Assembly: GCF_050176255.1 (NCBI RefSeq)
Contig: NZ_JBFXIE010000009.1
Source of the DNA: JBFXIE01 sp050176255
GTDB lineage: Bacteria > Pseudomonadota > Gammaproteobacteria > Burkholderiales > Burkholderiaceae_C
Reading direction: 5' to 3' (one strand)
Length of the DNA stretch: 64,000 nucleotides
Made by a program: the position numbers and the translations under genes. This document shows, in pieces, positions 25,572 through 34,742 of the stretch. A model generated the notes under the pieces. That model searched no databases. It was given only the letters and a program-made list of their open reading frames with translations, and had not been told where the DNA came from. Each line of letters opens with the position of its first letter. Position 1 is the stretch's first letter.

Positions 25572-27491
25572 TTACTGGAAGCTCTTGGTGCTGTAGAGCT
25601 CAGTGGGCAGGCGGTTGAGCACCGGAAGCCCCGTAGCTGCGTCCTTGGGCTGCGTGGAGATGAAGTCGAAGAACACATCCGCATCCAGCACTCCGATGTC
25701 CAGGCGACGCGCTGCAGGCACGGCAGCCAGGGTCTTATAGCCGTCGCCGCCGGTGGCGTTGAAGCTCAGCACAAACAGTTTGTAGGTTTTGGTTGTGTTG
25801 AGTGGCTCCCATGCACCGCTAGCGGCATTGCGCACTTCGATACCCGACACGCGAGAGCCAAACGTGGCCTTGGTGTTCACATCAAAGCGAAGACCGCCCG
25901 TGTAGGGGTAAGGGCCAGTGGAGCCATTGGCGCCATACACGGCTTCCATGCCGTCTTCCAGCATGGACTTGACCTCAGCGCCAGTGATGTCCAGGCGGAA
26001 GAGCATGTTGCCGAACGGCAGCACCTTGATGATGTCTGCTGCGGTCACGGTGCCCAGAAGCGGGATACGGACGCCACCGCCGCTTTGCAGCGTGATGTCG
26101 GCGCCGCCGTACTTCTTGTTGGCCACTTCCAGGTACGCCTGTGCGACGAACTGCTGGATGTCGCCACCGCGCACGTTCACGCTACCCTCGGCGTTACAGG
26201 CGGCACTAGAGCGGCTGTAGTCGGAAGAGCCCGGACCACCAGGCACGCGACGCGAGCACAGCTCTTGGGGCACCACGGCGCTCTGGGTTTTGTTGAAAAC
26301 GGCCACGCGGTCCATGAAAGGCTGCAGCGCAGCGGTGGCAGCAGCAGCCGGCTGCGTCACACGCAGAAAGCCCTTGGCGGCCACGTCGGCGTCGATAGCC
26401 TTCTTCTCGGCGTCGGTCGGCGCCTTGCCGGCGATGGTGAACTTGTCGCCAATGAGCACATGGGGCGTGCCCGAGCATTCGGTAACGTCGCCCTGCGCGT
26501 CGAACTTCACCTTCAGCTCGCCCACCACCTGCGCGTATTCCCAGGCCTGCACCACGCAGACGTTCTTGCCGTCCTTGTTTTTCAGGCGTGTGGGGTAGGC
26601 GCCGCCGGGCGTACCCACACCGACGGTCTTGAGGCTGTCGGGGCCGAGCAGCGTGTGCGAATCGCCGCCTACGATCACGTCCACACCGCTGAGCTTGGGC
26701 GCGATGGCGGTGTCGCTGCCGTAGCCGATGTGGCTCATCAGCACGATCTTGTTGATGCCCTGGTTGCGCAGCTTGTCGATCTCGCGCTGGGCTGCCGTCA
26801 CTTCTTCTTCGAAGGTGGTGTCGGCGTCGGGGCTGGAAGCGGTCTTGGTCTTGACGGCGACCGTCAGGCCGACGATGCCGATTTTCTGGCCGCTGCGCTC
26901 TACCACGGTGGAGGGCTGGACATAGCCAGCGGCCTTGGCCGGGTTGAGGGCGGAGTTGGCGCCAAACTTGACGTTGGCGCTGAGCACGGACATCGGGGTC
27001 TTGCAGCTGCCCTTCTTGACCAGATCCAGGAAGCCCTTGAGGCCGCTGTCGCCCTTGTCGAACTCGTGGTTACCCAGCGTGAAGGCGTCAAAGCACACGG
27101 TGTTCATCAGCGCGGCATCAGCTTCACCATCCACACCTGCGCGGTTGAAATACAGCGTGCCGGTCATGGCGTCGCCCGCGTGCAACTTGAGCACGTTGGC
27201 GCCAGCGGCCTTGGACAGGCTGTCGATGGCAGCCGTCACGCGTGGAAAGCCGCCCGCATCCACAGCCACTGCCACAGGAGCAGCGCCGCCAGTGGACAGT
27301 TGCAGCGTCTTCGACTTCGATTCCAGCGTGGAATGATGGTCGTTGATGTGCAGGATGGTCACATCCAGCGGTTGTCCATCGTCATCGTTGCCACCGCATG
27401 CCGCCAGCATGCCGGCCACCGCCAGAGCGACGGCCCCGCGTTGCATTTGTCGCACGTAAGGCTTGCCCGTCCATTGCGTCCACGTACCCAT
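25572..27491 (-). CDS. 5'-nucleotidase / metallophosphatase lipoprotein (UshA/NadN family)
   Basis: Exported phosphohydrolase of 639 residues. The N-terminus carries a lipobox (GMLAACGG, Cys at about 32), so it should be lipid-anchored. The calcineurin-like domain has DVTILHINDHHS, AGDAMTG, TLGNHEFDKG and VGGDSHTLLG metal ligands. The C-terminal 5'-nucleotidase domain contains a GGGVRIPL substrate loop and a TGGDGYKTL end. UshA/NadN enzymes degrade extracellular nucleotides, sugar nucleotides or NAD. ATG 27491 has a GGGAGCGAG sequence upstream. An internal ATG at 27446 would give a more usual signal length but has no clear ribosome-binding site. Confidence 0.88.
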   Translation of the reverse strand: MGTWTQWTGKPYVRQMQRGAVALAVAGMLAACGGNDDDGQPLDVTILHINDHHSTLESKSKTLQLSTGGAAPVAVAVDAGGFPRVTAAIDSLSKAAGANVLKLHAGDAMTGTLYFNRAGVDGEADAALMNTVCFDAFTLGNHEFDKGDSGLKGFLDLVKKGSCKTPMSVLSANVKFGANSALNPAKAAGYVQPSTVVERSGQKIGIVGLTVAVKTKTASSPDADTTFEEEVTAAQREIDKLRNQGINKIVLMSHIGYGSDTAIAPKLSGVDVIVGGDSHTLLGPDSLKTVGVGTPGGAYPTRLKNKDGKNVCVVQAWEYAQVVGELKVKFDAQGDVTECSGTPHVLIGDKFTIAGKAPTDAEKKAIDADVAAKGFLRVTQPAAAATAALQPFMDRVAVFNKTQSAVVPQELCSRRVPGGPGSSDYSRSSAACNAEGSVNVRGGDIQQFVAQAYLEVANKKYGGADITLQSGGGVRIPLLGTVTAADIIKVLPFGNMLFRLDITGAEVKSMLEDGMEAVYGANGSTGPYPYTGGLRFDVNTKATFGSRVSGIEVRNAASGAWEPLNTTKTYKLFVLSFNATGGDGYKTLAAVPAARRLDIGVLDADVFFDFISTQPKDAATGLPVLNRLPTELYSTKSFQ

Positions 27492-27672
27492 GTTCTCGCT
27501 CCCTGTTGAAACATTACAAAGGCGAAATGGTCGTGAACAAGAATGACATTACCGTGAAGTCCGACATGCCAGGTGTCATGGAAGGGCCTATTGCAGACCC
27601 ACAAGTCATCGGCTGTTTTTGCTATTCAATGAACAGCCACCGGCGTTTTCTTACAAAAACTGAAAGCTGCTT

Positions 27673-28899
27673 TCACTCGACGGCTGCCAGCGGCAGTGCC
27701 TGCTCGACCAGACTGGCGTGCAAGGCGGCACCCAGGGGCAACACTTCGTCGTTGAAGTCGTAGCGGCTGTTGTGCAAGGCACTGTTGCCGGGGCCCATGC
27801 CCTGGCCCAGGCGCATGTAGGCGCCGGGCCGGGCCTGCAGCATGAAAGAGAAATCTTCGGCGCCCATGCTGGGCTCCAGATCGCGATCCACGTTGTCCTC
27901 GCCCAACAGCGTCGCGGCCACGTCGCCGGCAAAGCGCGCCTCGCTCTCAGTGTTGATGGTGGCCGGGTAGATGCGCTCGTAGCGCACCGTGGCCGTGGCG
28001 CCAAAGCCCAGGGCAATGGCGTTGCACAGCTCTTTGATGCGCCGCTCCACCATGTCCTGTACCGCAGGATCGAATGCGCGCACCGTCCCCACCAGTATGG
28101 CGGTGCCAGGCAGCACGCTGAAGGCACCCAGGTCGCCGGCCTGCACCGCGCACAGGCTGACCACCGCGCTGTCCAGCGGGCGCACATTGCGCGAAACAAT
28201 GCCTTGCACGGCGGTGATGATGTGCGCGGCCACCAGCACCACATCCACCGTCTGGTAAGCGTGGGCGCCGTGGCCACCGCGGCCGCTCACCTCGATAGTG
28301 ATGCGGTCGGCCGCGGCCATCATGGCGCCGCTGTTGATGCCCACGGTGCCCGGCTGCATGGCAGGCCAGTTGTGCATGGCATAGACAGCATCGACGGGGA
28401 AGCGATCGAACAGGCCGTCTTCGATCATCACGCGCGCGCCGCCCATACCCTCCTCGCCCGGTTGGAAAATCAGCACCGCCGTGCCGTCAAAGTTGCGCGT
28501 GGCCGCCAGGTAGCGGGCCGCACCCACCAGCATGGCCGTGTGGCCGTCGTGCCCGCAGCCGTGCATCAAGCCGCTTTTGCACGACCGCCAGGCGAATTCG
28601 TTGTGCTCTGTCATGGGCAGCGCGTCCATATCGGCACGCAGCCCGATCATGCGGCCGCTGCTGCGCCCTTGACCATGTATGACGCCCACCACGCCGGTGC
28701 GGCCGATGGCGTCGTGGACTTCGTCAACGCCCGCGGCGCGCAGCGCCTCTCGCACGCGCGCGCTGGTGTAGATCTCTTCAAAACCCAGTTCGGGATGGGC
28801 GTGCAGATCACGCCTGAAGGCGGTCAGCTCTGGGTGGTATTGAGCGATGTGGGCAAATGCGCGTCCACCGGCCTTGAATCGAGGTTGCGTAGCTTGCAT
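27673..28899 (-). CDS. M20 family amidohydrolase (hippurate hydrolase-like)
   Basis: Cytoplasmic metal-dependent amidohydrolase of 408 residues in the M20D/HipO group, which cleaves N-acyl amino acids and related amides. It shows RRDLHAHPELGFEE, LRADMDALPM, the metal-binding MHGCGHDGHTAML and FQPGEEGMGGA, a lid dimerisation domain (GRGGHGAHAYQT) and the C-terminal SMGAEDFSFML. ATG 28899 follows GAGGGGC. The frame extends to 28971, but the family starts near here. Its start lies one base after the stop of a 45-codon reading frame (TGACATG), suggesting coupling. Confidence 0.9.
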   Translation of the reverse strand: MQATQPRFKAGGRAFAHIAQYHPELTAFRRDLHAHPELGFEEIYTSARVREALRAAGVDEVHDAIGRTGVVGVIHGQGRSSGRMIGLRADMDALPMTEHNEFAWRSCKSGLMHGCGHDGHTAMLVGAARYLAATRNFDGTAVLIFQPGEEGMGGARVMIEDGLFDRFPVDAVYAMHNWPAMQPGTVGINSGAMMAAADRITIEVSGRGGHGAHAYQTVDVVLVAAHIITAVQGIVSRNVRPLDSAVVSLCAVQAGDLGAFSVLPGTAILVGTVRAFDPAVQDMVERRIKELCNAIALGFGATATVRYERIYPATINTESEARFAGDVAATLLGEDNVDRDLEPSMGAEDFSFMLQARPGAYMRLGQGMGPGNSALHNSRYDFNDEVLPLGAALHASLVEQALPLAAVE

Positions 28900-28900
28900 G

Positions 28901-29038
28901 TCAGCCCCTCCCGGCCTTGGCAGTGGTTGGCCTGCCAGCAAACCATGCCGCCAGCGAAAAGCCCGCAGCAATCAAAAAGACCCCAGTGGTGATGCAGACT
29001 GGACTCTGCGGGAATCGAGGCAACGTCAAAGCAGGCAT
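28901..29038 (-). CDS. Small single-helix membrane protein, possible upstream partner of the amidohydrolase
   Basis: A 45-codon frame starting MPALTLPRF with one hydrophobic segment (VCITTGVFLIAAGFSLAAWF) and a short basic tail. Its stop codon precedes the amidohydrolase start by one base, and the amidohydrolase ribosome-binding site is inside it. I do not recognise a family. Such tight spacing suggests a real coupled gene, but the frame is short and could be chance in GC-rich DNA. Confidence 0.35.
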   Translation of the reverse strand: MPALTLPRFPQSPVCITTGVFLIAAGFSLAAWFAGRPTTAKAGRG

Positions 29039-29150
29039 TTTCAAAAAACGCAGTCTATCGGGCCATGCTACACCGGCTGCGATTGGCTGCACCGCTTGCG
29101 CACTGCGTTTGCCCCGGGGCAGACTATGTGCCCGCCCGGGGGGTTATGCA

Positions 29151-30362
29151 TCAGAAGCGGTGTCGCACGCCCGCAGTGATACCCGTGCGCGAGCGGGCGC
29201 CGTTGGCATCGAGCGCCATGGCAGCGCCGCCGCTCACCTTGGTGTGATCCACGGCAAAGTACATGTCGGTACGCCTGGAGAATGCGTAGTCGGCAACTGC
29301 CACCATGAAGTTGACATTGCCGTTGGACGCCCCCGTGCCCGAGCCCGACTGCTTGCCGCGGAAGTAATGCGCGCCCAGATTGAGCTGCTGCGTAAGCTGG
29401 TAGCCCACGCCCACCTTCACCAAATGGCGCTTGCTGGCATCACCGGGCATAAAGCCGCCGTTGGACTGACCTGACCAGAACTGGCCCAGGATGCCCCGAT
29501 CCACCGTATTACGAAAACCCACCACCGGGCTGGTGACCGCGGCAAACTTGGCCTTGTTCAGGCCATAGCCAGTGTTGAAGTACCAGGGCCCAGTGCGATA
29601 CGAGCCGCCCAGCGTCCAGGCATCGATGTCAGTGCCGCCGGGCAAGGTGGTGCGCAGATACCCGCCGCCCACCGCCGCGCCGCCCGTGGCGTAGCGCAAG
29701 TAACCACCCATGGTTTCCCAGGCGCCGCCGTTGAGCGTGCCCAGCACATAGGCAGGCACCTGGGCGGCAGAGGTGGGCAAACCTGCCTCAAGCGCTTTGG
29801 TATCGTTGTTTTCGTCAAACGAGTATTGCAGCGAGCCCACAAAGCTGCGGTCTGGCGTGGCGAAGGTGTACTTCAGCATGTTGCTGGTGCGCGCGCCCGT
29901 GGCCACGCCCAGTTCAGGCTTGAAGGCTTCCATGTAGGGCGAGTAAGGGAACGATGCGTAGGTGCTGGTCACCACGTCGAACAGCACGTTCCACTGTCTG
30001 CCCGCCGTCAGTCGGCCATACGGGCCCTGCAGGCCCAGATAGGACAGCTGGAAGAACGGCACGTTGGCCGCAGGCGTACCCGAGTCGGCATCAAAACGGT
30101 GCTCCAGGTACACCAGTGCTTTGTTGCCGCCGCCCAGGTCTTCCTCCGCGCTGATGCCCCAACGACTTTGGGACATGCCGCCGCCAACCATCCTGGTGAG
30201 CTTGTCGCGCGTGGGCCCCTCGTTATTGGTGTGGCGCACTGCCAGATCCACAATCCCCCACAGTTGCACTTTGCTGGTGCCGTCGGATTGGGCCAGGCTT
30301 GCGTCCGCTGCGCACAGAGCGCTTGCTGCAAGGGTGATGGTTTTGAGGGAAAACAATCGCAT
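29151..30362 (-). CDS. Outer-membrane porin (beta-proteobacterial general porin), copy 1
   Basis: A 403-residue 16-stranded trimeric porin precursor. The signal peptide MRLFSLKTITLAASALCA is cleaved near SLAQ. It has VQLWGIVDLAVRH, SRWGISAEEDLGGGNKALVYLEHRF, LGLQGPYGRLTAGRQWN and the terminal aromatic residue (GVRHRF) needed for BAM assembly. It is the last of three porins in tandem, and the most divergent in the extracellular loops. Its first 12 residues and the DNA around its start are almost the same as in the next porin gene, pointing to tandem duplication. Confidence 0.95.
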   Translation of the reverse strand: MRLFSLKTITLAASALCAADASLAQSDGTSKVQLWGIVDLAVRHTNNEGPTRDKLTRMVGGGMSQSRWGISAEEDLGGGNKALVYLEHRFDADSGTPAANVPFFQLSYLGLQGPYGRLTAGRQWNVLFDVVTSTYASFPYSPYMEAFKPELGVATGARTSNMLKYTFATPDRSFVGSLQYSFDENNDTKALEAGLPTSAAQVPAYVLGTLNGGAWETMGGYLRYATGGAAVGGGYLRTTLPGGTDIDAWTLGGSYRTGPWYFNTGYGLNKAKFAAVTSPVVGFRNTVDRGILGQFWSGQSNGGFMPGDASKRHLVKVGVGYQLTQQLNLGAHYFRGKQSGSGTGASNGNVNFMVAVADYAFSRRTDMYFAVDHTKVSGGAAMALDANGARSRTGITAGVRHRF

Positions 30363-30523
30363 AGCTTGTCTCTTTCTTGGGGGAATGGCAGAAATTTGAT
30401 TCTAGAAATGCACCCGCCGCAGGCAAGCGCCAGTCGTGCGGAAGCCACCATCGTTTTCCCCAAATTTTTGTTACATGCGCGACAAGCCTGCGTGCGCAAG
30501 ATAAGCAAGAAAAAGACAACCCG

Positions 30524-30560
30524 AAAAAAAGCCGCTGCCCGAAGACAGCGGCTTTGGTTT
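30524..30560 (-). terminator. Terminator after porin copy 2
   Basis: AAAGCCGCTG, a short loop and CAGCGGCTTTTTTT when read on the minus strand, 34 bp past the stop of the middle porin gene. It is nearly the same as the hairpin at 31881-31917. Confidence 0.85.
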
Positions 30561-30593
30561 CGCTGATCAGGCTGGCTTGACGCCAGCATGAGA

Positions 30594-31718
30594 TCAGAAG
30601 GAGTGGGTCACGCCGACCTGCAAGCCTTGCTGCTTGCCGTTGTCGAGACCGTTGGTACTGCCGTTGATGCTGAAGCGCGTGCCATTGTTCTTGTTCTTGA
30701 TGTACGCGTAGGTGCCATACAAGGACGTGCGCTTGGACAGGCTGTGCACATAACCGATCGCGAAGTGATCGGCCTTGGCATCGGCTGCAGCGGTTTGCTC
30801 ATCTTCATAGCGGTTGTAGGCGGCACGCACCAAACCACTGCCGCCAACCGGTGCAGTCACCGCCAGCATGTAGCCCTTACGCTTGTTTTCAGCGCCAAGC
30901 ACTGCACCGAAGTCATCAACCTTGGATTGACGATAGCCAGCCAGAAGCTTGGCGACGCCGAAGTCATAAGAGCCACCCAGGCTCCAGGCGGAGATATCAC
31001 CCCCCTGCGCGGTAGCTGCCACTGTCGAAACGTCGCGGCTCAGGCGCTCCAGACCCAGACCTGCGCTGATGGGGCCGTTGTCGTAATTTACGCCCAGGCT
31101 CATGTAGCGGCGGTTACTGTTGGCGCCAGCCACTTCACCAAAGCCGTAGTTCACAGCGGCTTTGAAGCCCGCAAAGTTGGGCGTCAAGTAGGTCACCATG
31201 TTGCTGACACGCTGGTTGGTCGTGCGTGCAGTGGTGCTCAGCCCAGTCGCATCGCTGATGCCACCGTCGCCCCACAGTTGGGATGCACCCAGACCCACGG
31301 AACCGAACACATCGTAACGAGCGACGGCGTTGTAGGCGGCGGTCAACTCGCGACCCATGCGCACTTCTCCAAAGCCGCCTTGCAGGCCCACAGTGGAATT
31401 ACGCTTGAATGCAAAACCCGAACCAGCAGTCGCGCCTGCGTAGCCGGAAGCGCCATCGCCCACGTCCAGATTGATACCGCCTTCCAGGCGGAAGTTGGCC
31501 TTAAGGCCGCCGCCCAGGTCTTCCGTACCACGCACGCCAAGGCGACTGGTCAGGTTGTTGCCAGAAGTAAGGCCGTTCCAGCTATCGTTGCCATCAACGA
31601 AGGTAACCCCAAGGTCAGCAATACCGTACAGCGTCACGGAAGACTGGGCGAAACTTGCACCCGTTGCGCACAAGGCACCTACTGCCAAGGTGATGGTTTT
31701 GAGGGAAAACAGTCGCAT
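30594..31718 (-). CDS. Outer-membrane porin, copy 2
   Basis: A 374-residue general porin with signal peptide MRLFSLKTITLAVGALCA, mature start QSSVTLYGIADLGVTF, GVRGTEDLGGGLKANFRLEGG, the VGLQGGFGEVRMGRE eyelet region and a terminal GVTHSF. It belongs to the Omp32/OmpC-like porins of Comamonadaceae, which pass small hydrophilic or anionic solutes. It has its own terminator and a 234-bp upstream region, so it is probably transcribed separately. Identity of the first 12 residues with copy 1 suggests that these two duplicated after splitting from copy 3. Confidence 0.96.
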   Translation of the reverse strand: MRLFSLKTITLAVGALCATGASFAQSSVTLYGIADLGVTFVDGNDSWNGLTSGNNLTSRLGVRGTEDLGGGLKANFRLEGGINLDVGDGASGYAGATAGSGFAFKRNSTVGLQGGFGEVRMGRELTAAYNAVARYDVFGSVGLGASQLWGDGGISDATGLSTTARTTNQRVSNMVTYLTPNFAGFKAAVNYGFGEVAGANSNRRYMSLGVNYDNGPISAGLGLERLSRDVSTVAATAQGGDISAWSLGGSYDFGVAKLLAGYRQSKVDDFGAVLGAENKRKGYMLAVTAPVGGSGLVRAAYNRYEDEQTAAADAKADHFAIGYVHSLSKRTSLYGTYAYIKNKNNGTRFSINGSTNGLDNGKQQGLQVGVTHSF

Positions 31719-31880
31719 AAGTTGTCTCTTTCATTAAGGTGTAGCGGACGAGCCATTCTAGAAAGCCGCCCGCTCTAGAACAGCACCGGTTGCGCGCCAG
31801 TCACAGTCGTTTTCCCCTATTTTTTCTGGATGACTATTCTCAAAACGTCTCAAGTCAGGCGCCCTTCAGCCTTTGCAAAC

Positions 31881-31917
31881 TAAAAAAGCCGCTACCCGAA
31901 GGCAGCGGCTTTTTAAG
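31881..31917 (-). terminator. Terminator after porin copy 3
   Basis: On the minus strand, AAAAAGCCGCTG, loop, AGCGGCTTTTTTA. It lies about 36 bp past the stop of the porin starting at 33026. Confidence 0.88.
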
Positions 31918-31952
31918 CTTGCTAATCAAAGCTGGCTCAGGCCAGCTCAAAA

Positions 31953-33026
31953 TTAGAAGGCGTGACGGATACCAACTTGGAAGCCAGTCTGGGATTCACC
32001 AGACACGGGGGTGGTAGTGCCCATACCCTTGCCAGACAGGCCAACGGTAGAACCATTGTCGTTGTCCATGTAGGACACGGTACCGTACAGAGCGGTACGC
32101 TTGGACAGGTTGTGCTGGTAACCCAGGCTGAAGTGGTTGGCTTCAGCATCGCGGCCTTGCACCACGTTCTTCTGGTCGTACATGGCGTATTGAGCCTTCA
32201 CGATGCCGGACGAACCCACGGGAGCGGAAACGCCCAGAGCGTAGGAGTTCACCTTCACATCGTTACGGCCAGCTTCATCGTGCTTCACTTGCTGGTAAAT
32301 ACCGCTGACCTTGGCAACGCCGAAGTCATAAGAAGCGCCCAGGGCGATAGTGTCACGGTCGATCTTGCGAGCAGCGGTCGTGCCGGCTGCTGCTGCACCC
32401 AGCTTGCTTTGGTCGTAGGACAGGGCAACGCTCAGAGGGCCGTTGTCGTAAGCAACGTAACCGCCGATGTACTCACCCAGGCTGCCCGTCGTTTGCTCGT
32501 CAAAGCCGTAACCGATCGCGCCGCTGAAGCCACTGAACTTGGGCGTGAAGTAGCTGATCATGTTGCTCTTGCGGATGCCGTTGGTGTCAGGACCGACGGC
32601 GCTCCAGCTGCTCCAGCCCAGGAACTGGCCGTAACCAGCTTGGCCGAACACGTCATAAGAGCTGGTCTTGACGTAACCCACGGTCTGGTCGCGGCCCAGA
32701 CGCACTTCACCAAATCCACCCATCAGGCTGAGCGTGGAACGGCGCTTGAAATCGAGGCCAGAAGAATTGCCGTCGTCACCAAAAATTTCGCCTTCCAGGT
32801 GGAAGCCAGCCTTCAGACCACCGCCCAGGTCTTCCACGCCACGGAAACCGATACGGCTGGTTTGCAGACCGCTGGTACCCAGGCCGTACTTGTCGTCCTT
32901 GCCAGCACCGATGTTGTCGATGACGCTGATGTTGGTGTCGATCACACCGAACAGGGTCACGGAAGACTGGGCCATTGCGGCACCGGAAGCGGCCAGCACT
33001 GCCAGGGCAATCAGGGATTTTTTCAT
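31953..33026 (-). CDS. Outer-membrane porin, copy 3
   Basis: A 357-residue general porin with signal peptide MKKSLIALAVLAASGAAMAQ, the mature start SSVTLFGVIDTNISV, a GFRGVEDLGGGLKAGFHLEGE strand pair, LMGGFGEVRLGRDQT and the terminal GIRHAF. Its codon choice is more biased and the AT-rich 277 bp upstream suggest high expression, so it is probably the major porin of the three. It is divergent from coq7. Confidence 0.97.
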   Translation of the reverse strand: MKKSLIALAVLAASGAAMAQSSVTLFGVIDTNISVIDNIGAGKDDKYGLGTSGLQTSRIGFRGVEDLGGGLKAGFHLEGEIFGDDGNSSGLDFKRRSTLSLMGGFGEVRLGRDQTVGYVKTSSYDVFGQAGYGQFLGWSSWSAVGPDTNGIRKSNMISYFTPKFSGFSGAIGYGFDEQTTGSLGEYIGGYVAYDNGPLSVALSYDQSKLGAAAAGTTAARKIDRDTIALGASYDFGVAKVSGIYQQVKHDEAGRNDVKVNSYALGVSAPVGSSGIVKAQYAMYDQKNVVQGRDAEANHFSLGYQHNLSKRTALYGTVSYMDNDNGSTVGLSGKGMGTTTPVSGESQTGFQVGIRHAF

Positions 33027-33303
33027 TGCGAGTTACTCCAAGGTTAAACAGAGGGCCCGGATCGTAGAGAACTGAAACATGCGTTGATGCTCAGCCCCGC
33101 CGGTTCCCTGGGCCAACCTCCTGGTGGGGAAGTTGGGCTTATTGCAACAGAGCGCGCCCGCCTTAGTAAAGGGAAACCCTCATAATCGGCTTGGAAGCGG
33201 GGCAAAAAACGAACTTTCCGTTGCCCAATTGCAACATTGCGGCAACATCACCGCAACAGGCGCCCAGCCCCTGATCACTCTACGACCCCACGATGGACAC
33301 ACG

Positions 33304-33921
33304 ATGGATCGACTTCTGACCGCTGCCGACAGCGCTTTGCGTACGCTGTTTGCATCACCCAAGGCAGGCGAGCGCTCGCCCGCTGCACGCACCTCACCCG
33401 TCACGCTGACACCGCAGCAGGCGCGGCTATCTGGCGCGCTGATGCGCGTGAACCATGTAGGCGAAGTGTGCGCCCAGGCGTTGTACATGGCCCAGTCCTG
33501 CGTGACACGTGATGAGAACCTGCGTCGCGATCTGCTAGCGGCCGCGCGCGAAGAGACCGACCACCTGGCCTGGACCCGCGAGCGCCTGGATGAATTGGGC
33601 AGCCGACCGAGCCTGCTCAACCCGCTGTGGTTTGCCGGCGCGTTTGCCATCGGCCTGGTAGCAGCGCGAGTGAGCGACCGCGCCAGCCTGGGCTTTGTGG
33701 TAGAGACCGAGCGGCAGGTCTCCGAGCACCTGCGAGGCCATTTGCACCGGCTGCCGGATGAGGATCTGCCGTCACGCGCCATTGTTGCGCGCATGAAGCT
33801 GGATGAAGAACGCCACGCCAGGCAGGCGCAGGCCGCTGGTGCCGCGCTCCCGCCCCCACCGGCACGCTGGCTGATGCGCGCCGCAGCTAAGGTGATGACG
33901 ACCACTGCGCATCACCTGTAA
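33304..33921 (+). CDS. coq7: 2-nonaprenyl-3-methyl-6-methoxy-1,4-benzoquinol hydroxylase
   Basis: Di-iron membrane-associated hydroxylase of ubiquinone synthesis (demethoxyubiquinone to demethylubiquinone). The 205-residue protein contains the ferritin-like iron ligands: Glu in NHVGEVCAQ, EExxH in AREETDHLAW, Glu in VVETERQVSEHL and ExxH in DEERHARQA. ATG 33304 (MDRLLTAADSALRTLF) fits the family; the frame is open from 33124. Presence of Coq7 marks an aerobic ubiquinone user. Confidence 0.95.
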   Translation: MDRLLTAADSALRTLFASPKAGERSPAARTSPVTLTPQQARLSGALMRVNHVGEVCAQALYMAQSCVTRDENLRRDLLAAAREETDHLAWTRERLDELGSRPSLLNPLWFAGAFAIGLVAARVSDRASLGFVVETERQVSEHLRGHLHRLPDEDLPSRAIVARMKLDEERHARQAQAAGAALPPPPARWLMRAAAKVMTTTAHHL

Positions 33922-33946
33922 GCAGGTCTTGCCGGATCAGCTCTGC

Positions 33947-34396
33947 TCAGCCCTCGACGATCTCGAAGTCCATGGTGATTTGCGCCGTCTTACCCAGCAT
34001 GATGCTGGCTGAGCAATACTTTTCGTGGCTCATGGCAATAGCGCGTTCTACCGCAGCAGCAGGAATGCCGCGGCCGGTAACAGTGAACTGCATATGAATT
34101 TTGGTGAAGACCTTGGGGTCGGTCTGCGCGCGCTCAGATGTCAGCTTGACGCTGCAGCCGCGCACGTCGTGGCGCCCGCGCTTGAGGATCAGCACCACGT
34201 CGTAAGCTGTGCAGCCGCCGGTGCCGGCCAGCACGGTCTCCATGGGGCGGGGCGCCAGGTTCTGGCCACCGTTTTCCGGGCGAACGGCGTCGGGCGCGCC
34301 ATCCATTGCCAACACGTGGCCGCTGCCGGTTTCAGCAATAAAGCCCATGCCTGAGCGCGTACCAGCATTGCCAGTCCAGGTGACGGTGCATTCCAT
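33947..34396 (-). CDS. OsmC family peroxiredoxin-like protein
   Basis: Small thiol peroxidase fold of 149 residues. The two conserved cysteines lie in GTGGCTAYDVVLIL and SHEKYCSASIML, as in OsmC/YhfA proteins that reduce organic hydroperoxides. The short length and the pattern around ARPMETVLAGTG match the YhfA-like subgroup. It converges with coq7, 25 bp away, and its start faces the ilvA leader. Confidence 0.93.
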   Translation of the reverse strand: MECTVTWTGNAGTRSGMGFIAETGSGHVLAMDGAPDAVRPENGGQNLAPRPMETVLAGTGGCTAYDVVLILKRGRHDVRGCSVKLTSERAQTDPKVFTKIHMQFTVTGRGIPAAAVERAIAMSHEKYCSASIMLGKTAQITMDFEIVEG

Positions 34397-34482
34397 AGTG
34401 GTTTTTCCTCAATGTTTGATCTAAATCGGTGGTAATTAACCAACGCATTCGTGATTTTGCTGCAACGCAACACCTACAGCGC

Positions 34483-34603
34483 TACAATCACACCCATGCA
34501 AACACTGATGGCAGTTTTGGTACAGCGGGGTTTGCACTGATTGTCTCCTCCATCTCCTCAAAGGATGGATTCAGCCCTGGGCCTTACCGCCTGGGGCTTT
34601 TTT
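34483..34603 (+). promoter_or_regulatory. Candidate attenuator leader of ilvA
   Basis: A TACAAT -10-like box (34483-34488) is followed at 34496-34540 by a 14-codon frame (MQTLMAVLVQRGLH) with three Leu and two Val codons. A small hairpin follows (TCCATC...GATGGA, 34549-34569), then a terminator: stem AGCCCTGGGC / GCCTGGGGCT around a six-base loop, then T8 (34575-34603). ilvA starts 140 bp later. The layout fits translational attenuation by branched-chain amino-acid supply. A small independent RNA is the alternative. Confidence 0.5.
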
Positions 34604-34742
34604 TTGCTTGCCAAGGCTTGCACCCATTGGCATGTAGCGCGGCCGCCATGCGCCGGGCTCGCATGCCGTCCTATGATGTGCGCCACGGCTTTCCGCGCCC
34701 ACGACGTCTTGTCCGCATGCGAGCGCATCGCCGGTTTGCACC

